From Posidonia oceanica (lineage: Eukaryota; Streptophyta; Magnoliopsida; Alismatales; Posidoniaceae): a DNA stretch of 64,000 nt. The stretch lies in the NCBI GenBank assembly GCA_037176725.1, contig JAZBRS010000013.1, positions 7,753,001 to 7,817,000 of the forward strand. Direction: 5' to 3'. Below the pieces are notes generated by a model. It searched no databases, was not told the origin of the DNA, and saw only the letters and a program-made list of their open reading frames with translations. Within the stretch, counting starts at the first letter, position 1. Every line of letters starts with the position of its first letter. A program made the position numbers and the translations under genes. Below, piece after piece: positions 1 through 13,299 of this stretch.

Positions 1-409
1 AAAATCATGGTGCATTCCATCAAAACATCAAGAACTAACATAAAATGCCAAGATCATTGTCATTTGCACCATCAACCCCAGAACACAACATCATCATAAA
101 AATCCATTTAACCCCTCGCGCTCGTTCTCCTAAACCCAATAATTAAATATTGTTGGCTACAAACACATCATATAATTACCTACAAATCAACAAAAGTGTG
201 ATGCTACTAGTTTCAGTAAATTAAGTACTTAACATGTGTAGACATCCAGAAAAAGATAGGGTTCAAGCAAAAAGCTAAATACTAAAACTATATTTTAAAC
301 AATACAATGAATGAAATTATTAATTATATAGCAGATGCAATCATGCAATGCTGGATTAAAATATTAATGAGAACAAAATTCATGAATGAGGGGCAAGTGA
401 GATGTGTAC

Positions 410-3400
410 CTTGTTTCACAAAAGTTTCAAACAGAACTTCAAACTTGTTAAAGAATGCTGCAAGAATCTCTTCCCTCTTCAAGTTATGTGATGTAGAAGA
501 CAATTCTTGTAGTACTGTATTCAAACACGTGGTTGGTTTTTCGTTATCCAAGTTTAAGCCAACGCCTGAAAAGCATCAAGAACTTACATGTATTCTTTTT
601 AGATATTTATTAATATTCAAAGCAAAGATAAACAAGACTAGAATACCAAAGACTTTTCCAGAGCTAGCTCAGATATGGCAACAATTTACAAGTAAAAATG
701 ATCTCAGTATGAGCTAAACCGAACTACAATGCTAGATCGCTAACTCTAATAACCATAAAGCACATACAATTGTAAATAGCTATGGACCATATGTCTATTA
801 AAATCTGAAAGTATTCCTACATCTGAGTGCATTACACGTGAATATATAGGTGCTATAGGAAAAAAGAAAATGCAAGTGACGGGCTACCTTACATGTCTAG
901 GCACATCACTAAGTGATCCAAGGCATAAGGCAGCATGTAGGCTTACTTGGTAGATTAAGCAACATGCTATATAATGGAACAAATCCTTTCACTATACTTG
1001 AGAAAAATGACTTCCAAGAAAACATGAGGTTGGTGTTTCCAACTTGGAAGGGTGCATCTCTATGGGTGATTTAAGCACTGTATTGGCACAATCGAGTAAC
1101 CTAATGCAAGGTGTCACATAACAGAACAGGTATTCATCAATCAATCTCATTAGCAGTTATCAGAAATATAATAAAATAAGGTAATAGACCCATTTACCAG
1201 CACTAACATTGAATTTTCCTGATCTATATGTTGAATTACATGATATTCCTCCAACCTTGAGTCCATTCAAATAAATATCATTTGGCCACTTTATCTTAAC
1301 ATCCAAATGAGGCAAACCCTGAAATTCAAACAATTGCAAATAAGTGATTTAAAACTAACTGCAAATGGCAAACAGTCATTCTGTGGGAAAGGAGATCGAG
1401 AACACTCAGCAACCTTAATTCCTTGGGAGAGAAAGAAGAAGGCAGATTCCATATTATATGAGATTAAAAAACATGACAGACTATTTAACATACATTCAAC
1501 ATGTCCTGGTTCAACTAAAAAGGGGATTTCGGAATCAGAAAAGAAAGTGCCAACTTATGATGCTATGCAATATTTGATTAAATACCTTTTCTTAAGCTTC
1601 AGGAAGATCCAGTGCAGACTTACTAAATGATATATTTATTTTAAGGTTACACAAAAACTAACATAAAATTCCACCCCATCCCCTCACAAAATCTAGCATC
1701 ACCTGATTTTATGCTTTGTTCCCTAATAAGCTCAAGCCTCAAGGACAATTATGCAGATTCACTTTTACTGATGAGAAATTCTAAAATAATATCATTAGTC
1801 TTTGCATCACATGATCTCTATTTGGTTTCTGATGTCATAGGAAGGACAAGATAAAGATTAGATAAAGTATATTGATGCACGATCCAAAACCAAACTCACT
1901 GGATGACTGGAATTTATGAGATGTGAAGTAGATCTTAAATAATAACTGAAACTAACCATATCTTCAGCTAACTAATGAGTTGTGAGGTTCTACTTTGTTT
2001 ATGCCTACAACAAACAGCAAATAATATACATTTATCGTCCAATATAATACAAATTCAATAGGATCATGACAAATTCAATCCAATTAAAAATGGATCTCTT
2101 AAAACTGATCCAAGTACAATTTGGAGATTTAATTTCGTCTGTTGAATTGATCGATCCTATGGACCTCATCGTAAGCAAATGTTTGTAGCGTGAAAAGTAG
2201 CCATCCACATCATTTTTTGCTCTTGCCTCAAACATCTTATTTTGGCATTTTATAGGATTTCCCATGCAATCATTGTCTCCATCTATTTGTGCACTACAAT
2301 CCCTTCAAATTATCAACATGAGAGGCATGCTGAATATAATAAATCCTAGAGACCCCACCATCACTAATTTGTTATATGTTAGTGGTTAACGATGTGTAAC
2401 ACCGTGTTACACATTTAAATAAAATAAAATCAATCTTTGCCATATATACAAGCGTAGACACATGTCTATGTGGCATAGTTAGGTAACACATGTACACACG
2501 TATATATGGAAAACTTTGATTTGATTTTAGTAAATGTGTAGATCTAAAAGGAGCTTGTTAGAATAAACTTGAGATACTAAGCAGCCATCAGTGAATGGAC
2601 ACTATAGTTTGGAGGATACGGGAAGTTTTACTTTGAAGAAACTCATGAGATTCTTACATCCCATGTCTTTCATAACTAAGAGTGCTTGGCCGTTAGTTTC
2701 CACTTAATAAGTATAAGATAGTTCAGCATCAACACATAGTATTTTCAACACTAATGGCATCTTATGAAGTTAAGCAATCATAAGTGAAGGAGAAGCATTG
2801 CTAAAGTAAATAAGCACAAACAGAAAAAGATGATAAATAACAGCCAATCCATACAATATGCAATGGATTCCTAATAATCATTCTGGAGTAACAACTACTA
2901 TACTTTATTATTAGGTGTCTAACTAAATAGAGAATGCGACCAGTAGATGATTACTTAAGTTACAAAAAATCACCAATTGTGATCAAACGCACAAAAAGTG
3001 GAATTGTATAATTTATTCTTGAACATCCATTTCCTCACGTAGTAAAAAACAGAGAAAGGTAACTTCAAACAAAGGTAGCTTACTTCAACAATTGACCTAA
3101 CTTCAACCCAACGATTTACATGCTCATTTCAAAAAGAGAAAAAAAGGTTACCTGCTGTAGACAGATATCCTTAATAGCCTCTGTCACCGCCAGAGACACG
3201 ACATACTGCAACAGAGGCAGAACACGCCCATTATCCATCTGCACTGTATAAGAGAACATAAGACAACCGGCAGGAGAATCCCACGCATTCTTCACTCTTC
3301 CTGCAAAAATAAAAAACACAAAAAAAAACTTCATCAACAAAAAGCAAAATACACCAAAACTAATAAAAAAAATCATAATTCATACCTCTGCCTTTGGACT

Positions 3401-3983
3401 GAGCATCCGCAATACATACCGTGCCGACCGGAATCTCCGTGAAATTCCTTTAGAAACAAAAGATGGAAAAAGAAATAAAGAGATAGAACATCCTTGAAAA
3501 CTCGAATTCGACAAAAAAACAAACACTACAGGCTTCATCCTAAACAATCATCGTCACTCACTGGTGGAGGAGATCATGAGTGGACGTGATCATCGGCGTC
3601 CAGACGAGAAGCCTCCCGAACGTAGAGGTCCTCAGCCCCTCCAAGTACTCCCGAGTCCGGAACGATCTCACAACATCCTCGGGCCCCTGCACAGCGACAG
3701 CGGTCTCGATCTCCTCCCCGCCGTCCCGTTCCCGGAGCTTCAGCGCCTTCCTCTCCCACAGGGACTCGGCGAGAGCGCTCTCCGCGGGGGACTTGCCGCA
3801 GAGGACGAGGATGCAGGGGTCCATGGGGGAAGTAGCAAGGAAGGGAAGGGCAGAGGAGGAGGAGCAGAGAGGGCGAGGGGAGGGGGAGGAGCTGGAGGGT
3901 TTGAGGGAGGAGCGTGTGGGGCGGCGGAGGAAGGAGAGGAAGGAGGAGAGAAAGGGTGCAGAGATGGTGGAGGGCGGAGTCAT
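410..3983 (-). CDS. HCS1: Biotin protein ligase (holocarboxylase synthetase), 5 exons, 3' end outside window
   Basis: The enzyme attaches biotin to lysines of carboxylases such as acetyl-CoA carboxylase via biotinyl-AMP. Exons on the minus strand, all with GT/AG borders and matching phase: 3983-3562, 3447-3386, 3300-3152, 1318-1198, 565-410. Together they give about 303 codons; plant HCS1 is about 367 residues, so the C-terminal exon(s) lie left of base 1. Visible landmarks are the biotin-loop sequence SKGRGRVKNAW across exons 2-3, LQYVVSLAVTEA in exon 3, KIKWPND and LKVGGI in exon 4, and KREEILAAFFNKFE in exon 5. The first 53 residues are rich in Ser, Pro and Arg and look like a plastid transit peptide. 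A second in-frame Met at residue 54 begins MDPCILVLCGKS, which resembles the cytosolic start of the family, so dual targeting is plausible. Exon 1 is very GC-rich, the rest AT-rich. No coding defect was seen. Confidence 0.93.
1319..3151 (-). other. HCS1 intron 3 (1.8 kb)
   Basis: This is the large intron between the exon ending in DICLQQ and the exon starting GLPHLDVKIKWPND. It starts GTAACC and ends in a CAG acceptor, on the minus strand. It is AT-rich and holds no recognisable gene or transposon end. The introns at 566-1197 (631 bp) and 3301-3385 are similar plain sequence. Confidence 0.8.
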
Positions 3984-4299
3984 AGGAGGCGGGATTTGGT
4001 AAGGAAGGTGACTAGGTAAGTCTTATGAGTGAGTAGAAGAAGGGCCGTTGGAAGTCGTTGAAACAAGTCCATGTCTTCTTATCATACATCATATCATGCT
4101 TGTGATTTTTTATTTTTTGTTGGATTCAGACAATAGCTGACACGTTCGGTCTCCAATCGAATTATTTTTTATAGTTCAATTTAATTGAGATTTATTTAAT
4201 AATTCGATTAAGTTCTCAAAATTTAAAATTATTCTTAGTAATTTGATTCTTGATTTTCGATATGGTTAACCGAATCGAATCGATAACCGATCCTTTATT
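3984..4299. other. HCS1 upstream region
   Basis: This gap lies between the HCS1 start codon and the MULE. It should hold the 5' UTR and promoter of HCS1 (minus strand). I see a purine-rich patch next to the start and AT-rich sequence beyond, but no TATA box or other site that I can defend. The MULE sits only about 340 bp upstream of the start codon. Confidence 0.4.
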
Positions 4300-4324
4300 A
4301 ATATTATATATATATATATATATA
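4300..4324. repeat. (TA)n tract, left MULE flank
   Basis: A run of about ten TA units directly abuts the left terminal inverted repeat of the MULE. A matching tract abuts the right end at 14899. A target duplication of 9-11 bp is expected for MULEs, but cannot be delimited inside a dinucleotide repeat. Confidence 0.85.
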
Positions 4325-4358
4325 GAGTGAATCTCGGATAAGGTCTGGACTCAGTTTA
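4325..4358 (+). repeat. MULE left terminal inverted repeat
   Basis: It begins GAGTGAATCTCGGATAAGG. The inverted complement of the right end begins GGTAAATTCTCGGATGAGG. Weaker similarity (for example GGTCTGGACTCA against GGCTCGACCTCA) continues inward, so the degenerate TIR may reach about 100 bp. Confidence 0.8.
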
Positions 4359-4796
4359 TGTAATGAGACCTAAAATCTTAACCGTTGATCTTCAAAACCA
4401 GATTTAAATCAAGACTGTCCAAAATTTAGAATGGAACATTCGTATTGCATTTAGTGTTCCAAGACCTCATCATGTGTGCGATATCATTACGTTTCATACA
4501 GCAATGGAAAGACGTGTTGGTGTCGCCGAAACATCCTTTCGCCTTCCTCCTTCATTTCGGCAGTGTATCGTTGAAAGGGGAAAATTTTTCTGTCCGGCGA
4601 CGACACATCCCCCGCTTCAGAAGAATTGAAGACGCCGGCATCCTTCGCTCCTTTGAAACAAGAAAGTTTGCCGACATGATTTGAAAATGGCGTCGGCGGA
4701 TAAAAGAAGTTCTCGGGTGACTTCCATCAACGAGGTCGTCGACAACTTAGCGGGAAACTAACCTCGAAACAGACACCTCCGATATTAGTCGACGCC

Positions 4797-7700
4797 ATGG
4801 AAAGCCGTCGACGAAGGAAGCCATCTACAGTCGGGTAAGAATCTCCATTTCATTATTTTATTTTAGTGGTTTGATGTTTGTATTGTCCATTCTAGAAACC
4901 CACTTCTTGTTCCTGTACTAAAATCCCTATTTTAGTTTTCGTCAAGATAAGTTACAGTAGAATGAACGACTAAAAAAATTTTGAGTTTTTTTTCCTACAT
5001 TTTCGACTGATTCAGTTTTGTTTGTTGGTGGTACTGAAATTAAAATCTAAACATTGATCTAAAATCTTTAGTTGCACTGATACATTAATTTTTTTTGTTA
5101 AATAAACCGTAACTCTCGTATCCTTGAGAAACCCTCTTTTAGTGCCTGAACAAAAAACCCTATTTCAGTTATGTAATGTTTTGCATTTTCACACTAATAT
5201 TATATATTACAATTTTGTTTTGGGTGTTACTGAAACTAAAATTTTAACATTCGTATAAAATCTTTAGTTGCACTCATACATTAACTTTTCTTTGTTAAAA
5301 AAACCGTAACTCTCGTATTCTTGAGAAACCCTCTTTTAGTCCCTATCGGAAAAACCCTATTTCAGTTATCTAATGTTATACGTTATGTCACTATTATTTC
5401 ATATTACATTTTTGTTATTAGTGTTACTGAAACTTTTTTTTTTTTACAGCAACGACGACATGCCAACATTCAGTCTGGGTTTAACACAAACCCCCCAATG
5501 TCAAGAAAAGGAAACACCCAATCATCCTTCATGTACACGAAGTAAGGCCAAGCAGACATTGGAGTTTGCTGGAAGTTGTGAACAAGTTGAAGACCAAAAC
5601 ATTCATGAGGAAGAAGTGCCATGCGATCGAAAAGAAGAAAGAACAAAGAGTAAGCTTCTAAACATAATATCCATCAAAAAATGGTTGTTTTATAAATCAG
5701 TAGATTGAGATGTATTGATTTATTCTTTTCATATTTTTTTTCAGATCAACACAGATGTGTTTCTTATGGACTTCTTAAGTTTTTAAAGGTCAATAGAGTA
5801 AGTGAGAGAGTAGTGGCCAAAATAAAGAATACTCATTTTTCTCAGTTTTGGGATATGCCACTTTGTAAAGTGGTAAATTCTGATCTCGACACAATTGTGT
5901 CAAATTATGTGAGGGAACACTACTTCTTGTTAGGTAGTGTTAGATGTAAATTTACATTAGATGATGTTGTAGAAATTCTTAAAATTCCAAAAGGATCAAA
6001 GGAGTTAATTGAGTTTAAAAACTACAAAGCAACCTCAGATTTTCAAAAATTATTCAAAGAGAAAACTAGGGTAAAAAAAACGGAAGTTGAGAAAGAACTG
6101 AGACTTGTATTAAGTAGAGGGAAATGTGAGGAGGATGATATAGTTGTGAAACTATGGCTTTGTTTAGTTTTTTGCACATTCTTGATACCTAATTCTAGCA
6201 GTGCATTCCCATCTTAGATGCTACGTTATATTGATGACTTAGAAGGACTTCCAAACTACAACTGGGCCATTTATGCTTCTGAGGTCATCTTGGATAGTTT
6301 GGACAACTTGAAGTCCTATTACCTAGGATGTGCTTGGACACTTTTGGTATGTATATTGCTAACTTGTTCTAGTTTATAAAAGTAATAACTTTCTATTACT
6401 TACTGATTTGATGGAATTGTAGGTTTGGGCTTATGAAAGAGATGAAACTGTGAAGCCGTCATACCCAACAGCCACCCCATTATTTAAAAAGTGGTCAAAA
6501 ATTGATAAGGAAATACCTAAGAAGTGAGCTGCGAAAAGAAAGCGTCAACATGAGGTTCTATAATTGATTATACAGGGTAATATATAGATTCTTTAGATGA
6601 CTAACTATCAAATAATTTATTGTTAGGAGGAACTGTCTAATGATGATGATGATTTCGAGACTAAAGTAGTACATGGACCCAAACAGGAGGTAACATATTT
6701 TTGCTGTCACTTCATTGTTAGTTTCTTACTTAAGTTTTAGTAACACTGAAATGGATTTTTATAATATAAGGAATTTCAGTGTCACATTGCATTGTTTTCT
6801 GGGTGAACATTAATGTCTTGATATTGAAGTTTCTGTGTCACATTGATTTGTTATTTGGATTAGACCAGAACTGCTTTTGGATTTCAGTTTCTATTTCTTT
6901 GTTATTCTGATACATTACACCATAAAAGTTCCTATAGCATTAGAACATATCTAGTGAAAAGAGTTTCTGTATCAATACAAAAACTGTGTTGAATTTATCT
7001 CCTATTGGTAAATGTTAATGTATTGTGCCATTTCTTATTAGAGAAAGAAGAAGGCATCAACATCATCTACAAAGGACGATGCCATGGCAATCTTGAAAGA
7101 AGAAGTTATTAAGTTGAGAAAATCTTTAGAGTATAGTAATAAAGAAGTAGAATTTTTTAAATTTGAAGTTGAGAAAATGGGTCATCAGATTGACCATTTA
7201 ACAATTGTAAATAAAGACTTGTCTGTTGAAGTGAACAATTTAAGAGAAGATGTAATTAATAGACTTATAAGGCTTGAAGAGAAGATACACAAGCCTGATA
7301 ATGAAGAGGAGGAAGAACAACATTGCAAAGAGCCAGAGGAGGTGCCTGATGTTGAGGAAACCGAAGATAACATACCATTGGCTCAGAGGTTGCCTATTGT
7401 TCCTTTTGTAAACACTCAAGTAGAGTTGAATGAAGAAAAGATAATTCATTCAAAAACAACCCCCAACTCCATGATCAAGAAGATCAAAAAGAAAGCAAGA
7501 AAACCAACCATGAAAGCAGCAAGTTGTTTTGTTCTGCATACCAAACAGGTTTGTTTTCCGTATACATTTGTAATTTATTATGAAGAATATTATTATTTCA
7601 CAAAAAATTTATTTACTTCCATACAAGAAGAAACAAGGAGAAGGAGATTTGTAGGAGCTCTTGACATTAATTTTCAAGACTATAACGTAATAGACAATTT

Positions 7701-9163
7701 TTTGAGGAACTACAAATCTCTGTAAGTATTACACAATTCTAGTTCTGGTATCACTGAAACAACTCTACTGTAAGTACAACACAATTCACTGAAACAATTG
7801 TAGTTTCAGTATTACGTTAATATTCAGCATGCCTTTATTAATATACGCTAACTAGCACGTTCTGATTTTTTTGGTTAAAGGTTCAAAAAAGGATTTTGTT
7901 GTGGTAAACAAATCAGAGCACTGTTATATAATTCTCCTGTTCATGGAACGGTTAGTTGTTACTAAATCTTTCAATGGTATTTGAAAATCTAATTTCCTCA
8001 CTATGAAATAATGAATATTGGAATTGTAGGTAATTGAAGTTTACATCGAGAATATAAAACACATTGCCAATTTATCTGGTGTAATCGGCGTATATTTCAT
8101 GGATACCATTGCTTCGGTAAGAACTCATACAATAACAATACATTTATTATGCATAGACTATTTCATTTGAAAACAAGTCAAACTTTAAAAATTCTTTTCT
8201 TGTGTGCAGAGATACATTTCCGGCTATATATCAGACAATCCAACGAAAAATGCACCTAATCTCCGGAAAATGGATGCCTTGTTGGAAAATGTTGTACTAA
8301 ATTTCAAGTTTTGCAGAAAGATAATCATTCCAATACATAATTCTAGGCATTGGCACTTGATGGAAGTCAACTTTGAAGATAAAGAAATTAGAGATTACAA
8401 TTCATTAAGAAAATATATGAAGGATCAAGAAGTGGCAAGATAGGTAAAATTGGTTTTACTGTCATTTCAATATGTAACTGTTTTAAGAATATGTTACAGT
8501 TCTTTTAGTTTTGATGTTACATTAACTGTTATGAAAAATGAACTTAATTTTCTGCAACTATTATGTTACATTAACTGACAGTGGTTTAGTAACAAATCTG
8601 AATTCAAATATTATGTTGCAAAACTTAAATTAATTTTATTTACACTTTAACTGGTCCAGGTATTATAGTTTGCGTTTTACTTTAACTATTTTGAAATCTG
8701 TAAGTAAACTATCTATAACTGTTCTGTTACACTAAGTAATAGTGGTTAAGTAACATAACTTCATTCAAATATTACGTTACAATAATTAAATCAATTCAAT
8801 TAACACTGAGTCTCAGCTTCTTTTAGTTTTCATGTTGCGGTAACTAATATGGTACATTAACTTTTGTAGAGTGATTGGGTTGGTATATTCTTTAGTGAGA
8901 TGATACCAGATATGCATTTATGGCCTGTTAAAGATGTTGTATCATTCCCACAGCAAGAACCAGGCTCTGTAGAATGTGGGGTGTTCGTGATGAAGGCAAT
9001 TGAGCAAATTGCCTATGACAACAAAATCATTTTCACACATGAAGACATGCCGAAGTATAGGGGTGAAATTGCCGCATCAATACTAAGACAGGCTAAGATT
9101 GTTGAATATGATGACTTCAAAAATACATTACCGAAGTGTGAAGAGGATCACTGTATTATTTAA
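4797..9163 (+). pseudogene. MULE-borne Ulp1-like (C48) cysteine protease gene, 11 exons, two in-frame stops
   Basis: Exons that join in phase: 4797-4834, 5450-5649, 5745-6346, from 6423 to about 6520, about 6627-6691, from 7042 to about 7547, a further exon ending near 7721, about 7881-7949, about 8030-8117, 8210-8443 and 8871-9163. The N-terminal half (exon 3) resembles the plant-specific domain that precedes Ulp1 domains in such elements. Exon 6 encodes a heptad-like coiled coil followed by an acidic stretch. The last two exons hold the protease: catalytic His in SRHWHLMEVNF, Asp in IRDYNSL, Gln in FPQQEPGS and Cys in VECGVFVMK. All catalytic residues are present. Defects: TAG at 6216-6218 (before MLRYIDDLEGLPNY) and TAG at 8441-8443, the last codon of its exon. 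The start is the ATG at 4797, because exon 1 joins exon 2 in phase. SUMO-type isopeptidase activity is known for the family; the role in transposition is unknown. Confidence 0.78.
4950..5450 (+). repeat. MULE left subterminal direct repeats
   Basis: This is intron 1 of the Ulp1-like gene. A block of nearly 200 bp occurs twice (about 5060 and 5256). It includes AAAATCTTTAGTTGCACT, a CATTAACTTT-type word, CCGTAACTCTCGTAT, and an ACCCTATTTCAGTTAT word. Related words recur between the two genes at 9500-10000. Confidence 0.75.
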
Positions 9164-10132
9164 ACTTGATACTTACCGTAGTTTAGAAGAACATTTAACT
9201 GATATTTTTTTGTAGTGTTTGAATAGATTAACTATGTGAACAGGTTCTGGGAATAGCTTAAAATTAAAGGGTTTCAGAGAACAATATTATTATATGCAGT
9301 GACAATATATGGAAAATTCCTTACCCTTTAAATGTTGGACAACGTAATGTGGTATTGATCCACGTTATTTGTTTGGTTGTGATGCATTATCTGTTTAATG
9401 TTATGGTATGTGGAATGTTGGTCACTACTATTCTTTGCTTATATATGTTTACACTAATAATTTATCATTGTTTGCCTTTTTTAGAGAATGGTACTGAAGG
9501 TTCACATTCATTGTTACGTTAACTTTTTTTGGTTAAATAATCCTTAACTTATGTATTGTTGATGTAGAATAACTTTTTTTGCTTATTGAAATGAATAGCT
9601 GCATCAATTTTAACATTGGTAGGAAATCTTTAGTTGCAATGATACTTTAACTTTTATTTCTCTAACAAACTGTAACGTAAAGTAATTTTATTGCTTAATT
9701 AAAAGGATAGCCGTAACTTGTTAAACATCAACATTGGACGAAACTCTTTAGTTTCAATGATACGTACACTTTTCCTTCTTAAAAATTCCGTAACTCACGT
9801 ATTCTTGATGTAGAGTATCCTTTTTTGCTTTTTCAATGGGATAGCCATAACTTTTATTCGTCAAGTGATCCGTAACTTGTATGTCGTTGATGGATATTAA
9901 CTAGTATGCTTATTCAAAAGGATAGCCGTTATAAGGCAAAAATTTTTCAGTAGCATTGATACATTAACTTTTGAAAGGAATTGCACATAACTTCTGTAGT
10001 AATGATGTACAGTCAATTACATTTCGGTAAAAATGACATTATGGTAAGTTACATTAATTCCAAAAATTGAAGTACACACTGCAATGGAATTACATTGCAT
10101 GGTCTCCTCTAAAATATCAATTATATTTTGTG
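9164..10132. repeat. MULE central spacer between convergent genes
   Basis: No gene. The spacer holds three to four diverged copies of a block of roughly 110-130 bp with words such as AATCTTTAGTTGCAATGATAC, CCGTAACT, GTATTCTTGATGTAGA and GGATAGCCGTAACTT. These are related to the subterminal repeats at 5060-5450. It should hold the 3' UTRs of both genes. Confidence 0.6.
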
Positions 10133-13091
10133 CTAGCTATTTTCAAAGCTTCCACTTGTAACTTCTATGTCGTCACTGTTACATAAGAAAAAGAAACTGT
10201 GTAAGTACTTGTTATAAAAAAAATTTAAGTAAGATAAAATATTTATACCAAACGTACCTACAATCATCTTCATTTGGATTCTTATGCTTGGATGGACAGT
10301 TTCGAGAATCATGATTGGCATTTTTTTCACCACAACTTTTACATTGTCTACCCTTTGTCCTTAACTATCTGTCTGACTTGAGCCTTGGCACTCCACCACC
10401 CTTTGGTCTACCCCCTTTACCACTCCTCTTGGTTTTCGCTATTAAAGGAAGCAATATAGTAAGCTCTGTAGTAGGTTTGAAGGTTTTACATGAAGAACGG
10501 GTTATGGACCGTCGTTTCGAACTTCTATCTTCCAATTCATCATTTCCATCATTTGCAACAATAAAGTCTACACCTTGCATCTCATCCATCTCTTCAATGA
10601 TCCATTTCATGTGTTCCTTTGCAAAATCATAGAACTCCGTTCCATGATTTACACGAGTGGCGATTTGATTGGCCAACACCATAACATCTACGTTATGGTT
10701 CATCACATTGTTTGCATATATATCTTGTTTCATACCATCCTTGCATGACTTGAACCATCGCTTCAAGAGAAAATGGTCTAGTAATATATAAATTTTGAAG
10801 TATATAAGGAATGCAAGTAGATGCCTACAAGGATAACCTTTAAATTCAAACATACAACAGCTACACTTTGACTTTGAACGATCAGTTTTAGATGTAATCA
10901 ATTTGCAATTGTTGTCAAAACCCTTCCTTGAAACAATGAATGTGTCAATGTCCTAGATAAAATAGTTGCAGAAATGTTACTTTCAGCATTTCATAAGAGT
11001 TAACGTAAAACGAAAACTAAAACGACTGAATAAGTTGCAGTGTTTATTAGATACTAAACCAGTGTCAGTTAATGTAACACAGTAGTTGCAGAAATATTTT
11101 ATTTAGATTTCGTAAGAGCTAATGTAACATGAAAACTAAAACACCTGAATAAGTTATAGTGTTATTAGAATTAGTAAAAGTGTTGTAAAGTAATATTTAT
11201 TTGTTACTACACCACTGTTAGTTATTGTAACAGTGTAGTTGTAGTAAAAATTCATTCAGATTTCATGAATAGCTAATGTAACACTAAAACTAAAATGTCT
11301 GAATCAGTAACAGTGTTAAGAGATATAATTTAAGTGTTGCAACATAATATTTATTTGCTACTAAACCAATGTCAGTTAATGTAACAGAATAGGTGCAGAA
11401 AGATTTCAAATAGATTTCATATTAGTTAATGTTACACGAAAACCTAAAAGAACTGTTTGATTCTAGGCAGAAATAGATGCATACCTTGGCATTCGGATTG
11501 TTCTCTTGAGACGGGTACACATTGAAAAATAAACTTTTATTCAATTCAGACTGGAAACAGTAAAATAATTTCCGAGTATACAAATCATTGACTTGTTCCT
11601 CCATTGCCACACCACTTTCCATCTTCGCATCCTTATGTCTTGATTTATAATCACAAATGTTTTCAGTTTCTCTTTGCTTCCTTAAACAGTCCTCATAACG
11701 AGTTATAAACTCCAACAAAGATGTGTGATGCGATACAAAACTCTGTACAAATACACTCATACTCTCACTCCTTTGGGTTGAACTCATGCCTGCAAAAAAC
11801 GTATTCACCATAAATGATGGCACCCATTTATGTCTAATATTATAAATAGATATTAACCATTTGTTATTGGTCAACTTGTACATTTGAACCCACTGCGACC
11901 AACTTTCTTAAAAAATCTCTTCAAATTCAGATTCATATACAACTTTGTTAAACTGTTCTATTGCCTCAAATTTGGTGGCAATCCCGCCGAGCTTGTCCGA
12001 TAGTTTGTGCATTATATGCCACGCACAAAACCTATGTACAGTATTGGGTAAAGCCTCAGCTATTGCAGCAGTGATTGCAGGATCTTGATCAGTAATAATT
12101 GCAGGAGGAGTACGACCCATGCATTCAATGAATCTTTCAAACAACCGTATAAATACTGAAGTATCCTTAGTGCAAATAAAAGCACCAGCAAATGTAACAG
12201 TCTTCCAATGATGATTAACTCCACAAAACATGGCAAATACAAGTTTGTAATAGTTCGTGCGGTATGTCGTGTCAAACGTAACCGCATCTCCAAAATGCTC
12301 AAAATCATGTCTTGATATTGCATCTGACCAAAAACAGTACTTTAAACGACCTTCATCATCCTTCTCGATAGCATAGGAAAAAGCTTCATTCGCAGACTTT
12401 TGTAGTTGGAAACGCTGAACAAGAAATTGGACATCTAGTCCTTCGTATCTTCCCTATAATCCCTCTTGAAATTCCATACATCTTTTTCAGTACATCCAAT
12501 TTTATCATAGCTACCATATTGTTGACTCATAATCTGGATCTGTCGAGATGTACTAATATTCGTAGCATGCATAGATTCAAGTTCTAACTTCTTGGAGACA
12601 GAGATACTTCTATTAACAGACAAATAATGCAACTTAGAAGGACTAACAAGTTCATGATTATGCTCCTCTACAAACTCGACGACATGCCAATTAACCCAAT
12701 TAACATCAACTTTAACCTTCAACCTTGCATTGCAACCTACTCGCGTGCGACAAATTCTCTTATTCTGTTTTGGCTTAAAATCAGAGTGTTTTTCAGCCAT
12801 CTTTTGTTTGGAAAACCCCTCCCTAGAGCAAACAAATAATTGTTGCGAGAACTTCCTTTCTTTAGTGTTCTTATAAATTCTTTGCTTTGTAGAATATGAA
12901 CGAACTGAAAAACCAGCTTTACCACCATAACATGTATAAAATGACTTAGCAGCATCAACAGTAGTGAACATTTGACCAACATATGGTTTAACAGACAACT
13001 GTTGATCACTAACTAAAGGGCAATCATTTAAAGCATTATCCGCAACAATAACTTCAGATCTTGTTTGCGTATTACATTCTACAACATTCAT
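10133..13091 (-). pseudogene. FAR1-type MULE transposase, one frameshift and two premature stops
   Basis: Reading 13091 downward: a FAR1 DNA-binding domain (VGQMFTTVDAAKSFYTCY, then Cys/His ligands ending in EEHNHELV), about residues 40-170. Next the MULE catalytic core with DAVTFDTTYRTNYY, FCGVNHHWKTVTFAGA, IITDQDPAI and RFCAWHIMHKL. Then the glutamate region FEESW...STQRSES when the stop is read through, a SWIM finger CSCCMFEFKGYPCRHLL, and a CCHC-like knuckle CKSCGEKNANHDSRNC. Introns 11484-10953 and 10257-10176 fit GT/AG and phase; the last exon is 10175-10133. Defects: a one-base loss near 12438 (frame change between REDTK and LDVQFL), an in-frame TAA at 11908-11910 beside the catalytic Glu region, and an in-frame TAG at 10365-10367 before the knuckle. 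The start ATG at 13091 follows a likely 5'-UTR intron acceptor. Confidence 0.82.
10953..11484 (-). other. Transposase intron with GTTAC/TTAAC words
   Basis: The intron interrupts the transposase between PNAK and DIDTFIVSRKGF in phase 0. Words such as CAGTTAATGTAAC recur about every 100 bp. Read on the transposase sense strand they match GTTACATTAACTG words in the intron at 8444-8870 of the Ulp1-like gene. Confidence 0.6.
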
Positions 13092-13299
13092 CCTTACAAC
13101 GAGTATGTATTCTCTGCAAGTAAACAAATACCTTTGTATTTAAACAGTTGTAGTGGAACTGAAACTAATAGGGCTAAAACAACAAACCGTTACGTAGCAA
13201 TATACCTAATTAGTTAACGTAACAATGAATCTGATACACATGAATAAAATCAAAAAGTTCGAGTTGAAATATAATCTTAGCCCTTGAGAGTAAAAGTGA

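Noticed and set aside
3564..4019. Plus-strand open frames opposite HCS1 exon 1
   Set aside because: They are antisense shadows of a GC-rich exon whose minus-strand product is clearly HCS1.
6523..6525. TGA in exon 4 of the Ulp1-like gene as a premature stop
   Set aside because: It overlaps a good splice donor (AA then GTGAGC) and joins in phase to GGAGGAACTG near 6627, so it is intronic.
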